Assembly: GCA_002336675.1 (NCBI GenBank)
Contig: DDEI01000090.1
Location: forward strand, 1,164-12,712
Length of the DNA: 11,549 nt
Reading direction: 5' to 3'
DNA from: Flavobacteriales bacterium UBA1958
GTDB lineage: Bacteria > Bacteroidota > Bacteroidia > Flavobacteriales_D > Sanyastnellaceae
Shown: in pieces, positions 6,787 through 11,549 of the stretch
Numbering within the stretch: the first letter of the stretch is position 1
Layout: the number at the start of each line of letters is the position of its first letter
The notes under the pieces: model-generated
Seen by the model: the letters and a program-made list of their open reading frames with translations, nothing else
Database searches by the model: none
What the model was told of the DNA's origin: nothing
Translations under genes and position numbers: made by a program

Positions 6787-8496
6787 ATGGCCATCCAACT
6801 TTCTGAACAAGAAATACAACGGAGACAAGCATTAGACGAAATGAGAAAAAGAGGAATCGAGCCTTTCCCGGCTGCGCTATTCCCTGTAGACACTCTTTCT
6901 AAACAGCTCAAACAGGACTTCATAGAACGGAGGCAGGTGGTTATGGCTGGAAGACTCATGAGCAAAAACATCATGGGGAAGGCCTCTTTTGCAGATCTTC
7001 AAGACTCTGAAGGCAGAATGCAGCTTTATGTCAATAGGGATGAAATCTGTCTAGGAGAAGACAAGGCGCTTTATAATGTGGTGTTTAAAAAACTTTTAGA
7101 CTTAGGAGATTTTATAGGAATTAAAGGAGAGACTTTTGTTACTGGAACAGGTGAGCCTTCTGTAAAAATAACTGAGCTGCATGTGCTGGCTAAAGCTGTA
7201 AAACCACTCCCGGTGGTGAAGACGGATAAGGATGGAGTTATACACGACGCCTTCACAGACCCTGAGCTCAGGTACAGAATGCGATATGTGGATTTGGTGG
7301 TAAATCCAGATGTAAAAGAAACGTTTATTAAGCGTTCTAAGATTATGACCTCTATGCGTAATTTCCTCTCTAACAAAGGATACCTAGAGGTAGAGACACC
7401 TATTCTTCAGCCTATCCCTGGAGGGGCTGCTGCGCGTCCTTTTATTACACACCATAATTCTTTAGACACTCCGCTTTACCTAAGAATAGCGAATGAGCTT
7501 TACTTAAAAAGACTTATTGTAGGTGGGTTTGACGGGGTTTTTGAATTTGCCAAAGCATTCAGAAACGAAGGAATGGATAAAACGCACAATCCTGAGTTTA
7601 CCATGATGGAGATGTATGTCACTTACAAAGATTATAAGTGGATGATGGAAACTACGGAGCAGATGCTAGAGACTATCTGTATGGATGTGTTGGGAACTAC
7701 CAAGGTGACCATTGGTGAAAACCAAGTTGACTTTAAAGCTCCTTTTAAGCGTGTTACTATGATAGGCGCTATCAAAGATCACACTGGAATGGATATAGAT
7801 GGAATGGATGAAGTTCATCTCAGAGAGGTTTGCGCTAAGCTTAACGTGCCTATAGATGAGACTATGGGTAAAGGAAAGCTGATAGATGAAATCTTCGGAG
7901 AAAAATGTGAGGGAAGTTATATTCAACCTACATTTATTACAGATTACCCTATAGAAATGTCTCCGCTTTGCAAAGCACATAGAGACAATCCAGAACTTAC
8001 GGAGCGATTCGAATTGATGGTTAACGGGAAAGAGTTAGCCAATGCTTATTCTGAGTTAAACGACCCTATAGATCAACGCAAAAGATTAGAAGAACAAGCG
8101 AAATTGGCAGACAGAGGAGATGACGAGGCTATGTTCATAGACCAAGATTTTCTGAGGGCACTAGAATATGGAATGCCTCCTACATCGGGAATTGGAATTG
8201 GAATAGACAGGTTAACGATGTTCCTGACTGGAAACGACTCTATCCAAGAAGTGTTGCTCTTTCCTCAGATGAGACCAGAGGTCTTTCAAACAGAATCTAA
8301 CGTGCCTATAATAGAATTGTCTGACGAAGGAAAAGCGGTGATGAAATTTCTTACCGAACAAATGTCATTAGGAGATCTAAAGGCTAAATCTGAGTTAAGT
8401 AATAAAAAATGGGATAGAGTGACAAAAGAACTCAGAAGTGCGGGTAAAATTGAAATCTGGAAAGATGGAGAGGCTCTCATGGTAAAAGAGGTTTAA
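6787..8496 (+). CDS. lysS: Lysine--tRNA ligase, class II
   Basis: The cytosolic enzyme charges tRNA-Lys with lysine using ATP. The 569-residue product has the class II LysRS order. An N-terminal helix (QEIQRRQALDEMRKRGIEPFP) is followed by the OB-fold anticodon-binding domain (about 50-135; VVMAGRLMSKNIMGKASFADLQD). The catalytic core includes motif 1 (around GYLEVETPIL, 198-207), motif 2 FRNEGMDKTHNPEFT (258-272) and motif 3 GIGIGIDRLTM (468-478). After the usual end at LLFPQMRPE there is an extra tail of about 70 residues (500-569), helical and ending in a small strand segment; a tail of this kind is usual in Bacteroidota LysS, which is longer than the 505-residue E. coli enzyme. The gene stands alone, divergent from the isomerase and convergent with the coiled-coil gene. 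No T-box or other riboswitch is visible in its leader. Confidence 0.97.
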   Translation: MAIQLSEQEIQRRQALDEMRKRGIEPFPAALFPVDTLSKQLKQDFIERRQVVMAGRLMSKNIMGKASFADLQDSEGRMQLYVNRDEICLGEDKALYNVVFKKLLDLGDFIGIKGETFVTGTGEPSVKITELHVLAKAVKPLPVVKTDKDGVIHDAFTDPELRYRMRYVDLVVNPDVKETFIKRSKIMTSMRNFLSNKGYLEVETPILQPIPGGAAARPFITHHNSLDTPLYLRIANELYLKRLIVGGFDGVFEFAKAFRNEGMDKTHNPEFTMMEMYVTYKDYKWMMETTEQMLETICMDVLGTTKVTIGENQVDFKAPFKRVTMIGAIKDHTGMDIDGMDEVHLREVCAKLNVPIDETMGKGKLIDEIFGEKCEGSYIQPTFITDYPIEMSPLCKAHRDNPELTERFELMVNGKELANAYSELNDPIDQRKRLEEQAKLADRGDDEAMFIDQDFLRALEYGMPPTSGIGIGIDRLTMFLTGNDSIQEVLLFPQMRPEVFQTESNVPIIELSDEGKAVMKFLTEQMSLGDLKAKSELSNKKWDRVTKELRSAGKIEIWKDGEALMVKEV

Positions 8497-8610
8497 AGGC
8501 CTCGCCACTGCTAGTATACACATATTTCTGGGTTAAGCATTAAACGAAGGCATGCAAAAATATTTTTATTATTCAGCCTAGTTCGCAAGGCCAAGGGAGA
8601 AAGTCTTCAC

Positions 8611-9423
8611 CTAATTAAATTCTACTTTCTCCGCCGCGGATTTAATTCTGTTTATTTGAGCAGTTTTCTCTCTCACTACCGTTTTTTGTGTTTCTATCTG
8701 TTCTGTTTTTAAGCCCTTAGATTCTTCAAGCTCTTTAATCGCTGACTTATTCTGCTGTATTTGTTCTTTTAATCCCTCCTTTTTAGCTTGAAGTTCTATT
8801 ATTTTCTGTTCTGATGCCACAATAGCCTGTTCTGCCTTAGTAACGTTTTCTAAGGACTTAGAAACATCCTTATCTATTCTCTCCCCCTCTTTAACTAATT
8901 TGTCTAGCTTTTTTTGGCTCTTATCTCTTGCTTTTTCCTGATTCTCTAAAGTGTTTTTATACACGTCTACATATAATTCCTTTTGGTAATCCATTAAGCA
9001 ACTTACCACAGCCTTGGTTTCTTTGGGGTGCTCTTTGGGATTTAAATAATATCCATTCATGTTAAAAAAAACATTCACTTCACACCCGTCCTGCTCTTCA
9101 TAAAACAGAGCAGTTAAAGTTAAAGCTTCAGACGTTATATCTTTCATACTCGTGTTTTCACAAACAAAACCTCCTTTAGTTTTCTTTACCTCAGCTTGGT
9201 AGCGAACGGTTAGAAACTCTTTCCATTTCTTTTGTGCTTCATCTTCTAAAGTATTCAAGTAAAATGTAAATCCGTTTCGAGTTTCTTTGTTCATCTTTAA
9301 TCCCTCGGGGCTCACCTCTATTAAAGGAGAGTCTTCTAAAGACTTGGCTATAGACTCTTGATTCTGAGCGTTTAAACTGACCACTAAAACCAACAATAAA
9401 GGTAATACAGATAAGTGTTTCAT
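8611..9423 (-). CDS. Secreted coiled-coil protein of unknown function
   Basis: The 270-residue product starts with a clear signal peptide (MKHLSVLPLLLVLVVSLNAQ, cleavage probably near residue 19-20), so it is exported to the periplasm or beyond. Residues 21-150 form a compact region with a GFTFYLNTLEDEAQKKWKEFL block, a GGFVCEN turn, a CEVNVFFNMNGYYLNP strand pair and three cysteines (88, 114, 142). Residues about 150-265 are highly charged, rich in Lys, Glu and Gln, and heptad-like, predicting a long coiled coil. There is no lipobox, membrane segment or sorting domain. It follows cysQ on the same strand after 105 bp but need not share its transcript. I do not recognise the family and propose no function. 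Confidence 0.82.
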   Translation of the reverse strand: MKHLSVLPLLLVLVVSLNAQNQESIAKSLEDSPLIEVSPEGLKMNKETRNGFTFYLNTLEDEAQKKWKEFLTVRYQAEVKKTKGGFVCENTSMKDITSEALTLTALFYEEQDGCEVNVFFNMNGYYLNPKEHPKETKAVVSCLMDYQKELYVDVYKNTLENQEKARDKSQKKLDKLVKEGERIDKDVSKSLENVTKAEQAIVASEQKIIELQAKKEGLKEQIQQNKSAIKELEESKGLKTEQIETQKTVVREKTAQINRIKSAAEKVEFN

Positions 9424-9528
9424 TATTTATTTATTAGATGCTCACACAAATTACGGCTTTTCTAAGTTCCATAATTTGTATGGCCTTGTTAAGCCTGGGT
9501 TTTTTATTCGAATCAATGTGTCTGGTTA

Positions 9529-10341
9529 CTAAAAAGCCATAAAAGATGGATTCAATAAGTTTGGCTTATTATAAATTAACTCCTCGTAGGTGTTGGAGTT
9601 TTTTATCTGATATCCGCAAGCTTTAATTACAGCATGTGCCGCTGCAGTGTCCCATTCCATAGTGGGCGCAAACCTTGGATAAATATCTGCGACACCCTCT
9701 GCTAATTTCAAAAATTTTAAGGAACTCCCCATAGTAACTTTATCGTTATTCTTAAACTGCTCAAGAAACCTCAGCGTCTCCTCATTCAAATGAGATCTGG
9801 AACAGAGTATTCTCACCTTGGCCTCTACTTTCCCTTGCATAACTGCTTTGTGTCCTGGAATTACCTCCCATAAAACCTCTCGAACTGATTTAAAAGGGAG
9901 CGCTTTTGCTTCTTCGTTCTTTTTCTGATAATAAGCCTCTAATGACTTTACATTCCCCCAATACAGCTCTTCACTGACCGGAATGTAAACTATGCCTAAT
10001 ATAGGGGTGCCATTTTCTATGAGAGCTATATTCACTGTAAACTCTCCGTTTCTTTTTATAAACTCTTTAGTCCCATCTAATGGGTCCACCATCCAAAACC
10101 TATCCCATTTCTTTCTTTCTTCAAAGGAAGTCTGGTCGCCCTCTTCGCTGAGCACCGGAATTCCGGTTTTGCTTAAAAATTCGTCAATCACCAAATGAGC
10201 GTTTTTATCGGCCTGCGTAAGCGGAGAGTCATCAGCTTTAGATTCTATCCCGAAATCTTCTTTGTTATAAATTTCTAGAATGGCTTCTCCTGCTTTTATA
10301 GACGCAGATTTAGCTATTTCTAAGAGTTGGATGTTGTTCAT
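9529..10341 (-). CDS. cysQ: 3'(2'),5'-bisphosphate nucleotidase
   Basis: CysQ removes the 3' phosphate from adenosine 3',5'-bisphosphate (PAP), the by-product of sulfate activation and of phosphopantetheine transfer, and may also act on PAPS. The 270-residue protein belongs to the Li+-sensitive, Mg2+-dependent inositol monophosphatase superfamily. Metal ligands are visible in DSPLTQAD (38-45), LSEEGD with Glu67, WMVDPLDGT with Asp86 and Asp89, and the closing MEWDTAAAH with Asp231. I chose the ATG at 10341, which gives MNNIQLLEIAKSASIKAGEAILEIY, the normal CysQ start. An upstream in-frame ATG at 10425 would add 28 residues unlike the family and lies within the -7 promoter element (10430-10423), so it would not be transcribed whole. 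No other sulfate-assimilation gene is in the window. Confidence 0.94.
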   Translation of the reverse strand: MNNIQLLEIAKSASIKAGEAILEIYNKEDFGIESKADDSPLTQADKNAHLVIDEFLSKTGIPVLSEEGDQTSFEERKKWDRFWMVDPLDGTKEFIKRNGEFTVNIALIENGTPILGIVYIPVSEELYWGNVKSLEAYYQKKNEEAKALPFKSVREVLWEVIPGHKAVMQGKVEAKVRILCSRSHLNEETLRFLEQFKNNDKVTMGSSLKFLKLAEGVADIYPRFAPTMEWDTAAAHAVIKACGYQIKNSNTYEELIYNKPNLLNPSFMAF

Positions 10342-10422
10342 TTTTATAATCTGTGAAATACTCCATCTTCTGAAGAAGTTAAAATAAAAAATATTTTTGA
10401 AAAGGATTTGGTGCCTCTCTGA

Positions 10423-10430
10423 CAAATGTA
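10423..10430 (-). promoter_or_regulatory. Promoter -7 element for cysQ
   Basis: On the minus strand this is TACATTTG, exact for the Bacteroidota -7 consensus. A TTTTT run at 10456-10452, 21 bases upstream, is in the right place for a degenerate -33 element. Transcription would start near 10416-10418, giving a leader of about 75 bases. This decides the cysQ start in favour of the ATG at 10341. Confidence 0.55.
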
Positions 10431-10522
10431 AGGTATCCCTGCCCGTCTCTTAAAAACGATCTAGGCTATGCGCAGATTTATTTAATTCAAATGTGACCTC
10501 ATCTATTTGTTTTAAAAAGATG

Positions 10523-10530
10523 TAAATTCG
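10523..10530 (+). promoter_or_regulatory. Candidate -7 element for tRNA-Leu
   Basis: TAAATTCG differs at one position from TAnnTTTG and ends 15 bases before the mature tRNA 5' end, a normal distance for a short tRNA leader. The nearest TTTG upstream (10506-10509) is 13 bases away, shorter than the usual spacing of about 17-23, so the -33 half is doubtful. Confidence 0.35.
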
Positions 10531-10545
10531 CGATTCCAAAAAAAT

Positions 10546-10626
10546 GCCCGGATGGCGGAACTGGTAGACGCGCACGACTCAAACTCGTGTTCCTTTGGAG
10601 TGTGGGTTCGATTCCCACTCCGGGTA
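10546..10626 (+). tRNA. tRNA-Leu, anticodon CAA
   Basis: The sequence folds into a full cloverleaf. The acceptor stem is GCCCGGA/TCCGGGT with a terminal G-U pair. The D stem is GCG/CGC around a GAACTGGTAGA loop. The anticodon stem is CACGA/TCGTG with loop CTCAAAC and anticodon CAA at 10580-10582. The T stem is GTGGG/CCCAC with a TTCGATT loop. The variable arm TTCCTTTGGAGT forms a short TCC/GGA stem, as expected for a class II tRNA and near the lower size limit for tRNA-Leu. The discriminator is A (10626), a key leucine identity base. The 3' CCA is not encoded (ACATT follows), so a CCA-adding enzyme must finish it. It decodes UUG. It is a single-gene unit with its own terminator. Confidence 0.97.
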
Positions 10627-10632
10627 CATTAG

Positions 10633-10662
10633 AGGAGATACTTTTGGAGTATCTCCTTTTTT
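10633..10662 (+). terminator. Intrinsic terminator of tRNA-Leu
   Basis: A perfect 9-bp stem (GGAGATACT, five-base loop, AGTATCTCC), extended by an A-T pair, is followed directly by TTTTTT. It begins only six bases after the tRNA. This is the clearest terminator in the window and should separate the tRNA from the cupredoxin gene. Confidence 0.9.
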
Positions 10663-10770
10663 ATTCTAGTCTATTATTGTATCTCTAAGCCTTAAGTATT
10701 AATATTACTTCATCAAAATTTGGAGATATAAAACTGTTTAAACTAAATTCGTTAACTCAAAATCACAATC

Positions 10771-11549
10771 ATGAAACTTCTAATTACTTCTATTTCAATC
10801 TTCTTTTTATCGTCTTTTTCCCTTAGTTACGGCCAAGACATCTGTCCCGGTGCAGACGTTGAAATTGAAACAATCAGCTTTAGCTACACTCCTGATGCCT
10901 TAATGGTTGAAGTTGGAACTACGGTAGGATGGGTAAACGTTGGAGGGAACCACGATGTGATGGGAATAACAAATTCAATTACTGACGAGCCTTTTAATAA
11001 CCCAGAGCCTTTTTCAATAGGGTCGATGTTTGGAAGCCCTTCTGGAGTGTGTTTGGGTACCTTCACTTTTACGGTTCCTGGAGTTTATAATTATGATTGT
11101 TCAATAGGCAGCCATGCTGCAAATGGAATGGTTGCATCTATCACGGTTTCAGCTCCTGTCTTTGGGTGTACTAATGCAGACGCATGCAACTATGACCAAA
11201 CCGCAACTGACGATGACGAAAGCTGCGTTTTTATAGGAGATACTTGTGATGACGGTAACGCAGATACTGAGTCTGATGTTATTCAAGATGATTGCTCGTG
11301 TGAAGGTTCAATAATCTCTTCAATTGGTAATTTCGAGGCTCTATCTGTCTTAATGTTCCCAAATCCAGCAACCTCTGAGTTAAATATTGCATTAAACAAA
11401 AAGTCCGCAATTAAAGTGTTCGATTCTATCGGGAAAATGGTTCAAGAAACAGGCCCAGTTTTAACTTGGGCTCTAGATGTAAGCGAATGGGAAAATGGAA
11501 TCTACACCTTACAAACAGAGGAAGGAAAGACGTATAAGTTTATCGTCGA
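10771..11549 (+). CDS. Secreted cupredoxin (plastocyanin-like) with T9SS sorting domain, 3' end cut
   Basis: The frame is open from ATG 10771 to the window edge: 259 codons plus two bases, with the stop not reached. Residues 1-21 are a signal peptide (MKLLITSISIFFLSSFSLSYG). Residues about 24-127 form a blue-copper domain: His61 in GGNHDVMG, then Cys110, His115 and Met120 in YDCSIGSHAANGM. The C-x4-H-x4-M spacing matches rusticyanin and auracyanin, so all four type 1 copper ligands are present. Residues 132-152 are a GCT...CNYDQTA..DDESC repeat, and 158-178 a cysteine-containing CDDGN...DDCSCEG linker. Residues about 186-259 are a type A T9SS C-terminal sorting domain (MFPNPATSELNI, IKVFDSIGKMV, ENGIYTLQTEEGKTYKFIV), so only one or a few residues should be missing. 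The product is probably released or anchored at the cell surface. Upstream, AAAATTTG (10715-10722) is a loose -7 candidate. Confidence 0.9.
   Translation, partial: MKLLITSISIFFLSSFSLSYGQDICPGADVEIETISFSYTPDALMVEVGTTVGWVNVGGNHDVMGITNSITDEPFNNPEPFSIGSMFGSPSGVCLGTFTFTVPGVYNYDCSIGSHAANGMVASITVSAPVFGCTNADACNYDQTATDDDESCVFIGDTCDDGNADTESDVIQDDCSCEGSIISSIGNFEALSVLMFPNPATSELNIALNKKSAIKVFDSIGKMVQETGPVLTWALDVSEWENGIYTLQTEEGKTYKFIV

Noticed and set aside
7666..7980. Minus-strand open frame of 104 codons inside lysS
   Set aside because: It lies fully within the catalytic domain of LysS, has no recognisable domain and has no promoter-like sequence.
8556..8567. AAAAATATTTTT palindrome between the convergent ends of lysS and the coiled-coil gene, as a bidirectional terminator
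   Set aside because: The stem would be all A-T and too weak. Such palindromes are expected by chance in AT-rich intergenic DNA.
9485..9510. GGCcTTgttAAGCC hairpin followed by TGGGTTTTTT on the plus strand, as a terminator
   Set aside because: The stem is five pairs with a bulge, the T-run is separated by four bases, and no plus-strand gene ends upstream. In the cysQ direction there is no T-run after it.
10884..11066. Minus-strand open frame of 60 codons inside the cupredoxin gene
   Set aside because: It overlaps the copper domain coding region, which carries all expected ligands; the antisense frame shows no signature.
1..11549. Defence island, mobile element, prophage, CRISPR or toxin-antitoxin locus
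   Set aside because: No transposase, integrase, Cas, phage or toxin-like protein is present, the tRNA gene is not followed by a repeated 3' end or integrase, and no regular repeat array is visible.

Overview
The window is AT-rich and reads as chromosomal DNA of a member of the Bacteroidota, most likely a marine Flavobacteriales-type organism. Three things support this. A type IX secretion (T9SS) C-terminal sorting domain and a GCT...NY...DDxxSC repeat occur together in the last gene. Two promoters carry the Bacteroidota -7 consensus TAnnTTTG. Shine-Dalgarno sequences are nearly absent. The family or genus cannot be fixed from the sequence alone.

Layout: (1) 1-696, two divergent small lipoprotein genes only 27 bp apart; the left one is cut by the window edge and the right one is a Dabb (stress-responsive alpha/beta barrel) protein. 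(2) 855-2480, an AspT/YidE-type transporter with two membrane halves flanking two RCK_C domains. It converges with (3) 4852-2502 on the minus strand: a class C beta-lactamase-like serine hydrolase, a 134-residue protein of unknown function coupled to it by an ATGA overlap, and a PolB-type 3'-5' exonuclease. (4) 6651-4964 on the minus strand, a bifunctional phosphoglucose/phosphomannose isomerase whose TAG stop shares its G with the GTG start of lipB (octanoyltransferase). (5) 6787-8496, lysS, divergent from the isomerase. (6) 10341-8611 on the minus strand, cysQ followed by a secreted coiled-coil protein of unknown function. (7) 10546-10662, a tRNA-Leu(CAA) with a textbook intrinsic terminator. 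(8) 10771 to the window end, a secreted cupredoxin with a T9SS sorting domain, cut within its last codons.

Most of the window is housekeeping: lipoate attachment, lysine charging, PAP turnover and sugar phosphate isomerisation. No gap between genes exceeds 300 bases; the longest gene-free stretch is 10342-10545 (204 bp), which holds the cysQ promoter and the tRNA upstream region. I found no mobile element, CRISPR array, toxin-antitoxin pair, defence locus or phage gene, and nothing that amounts to a clear new system. The points most worth a second look are the serine hydrolase/unknown/exonuclease cluster, the T9SS-exported blue-copper protein, and the inverted repeat inside the isomerase promoter.
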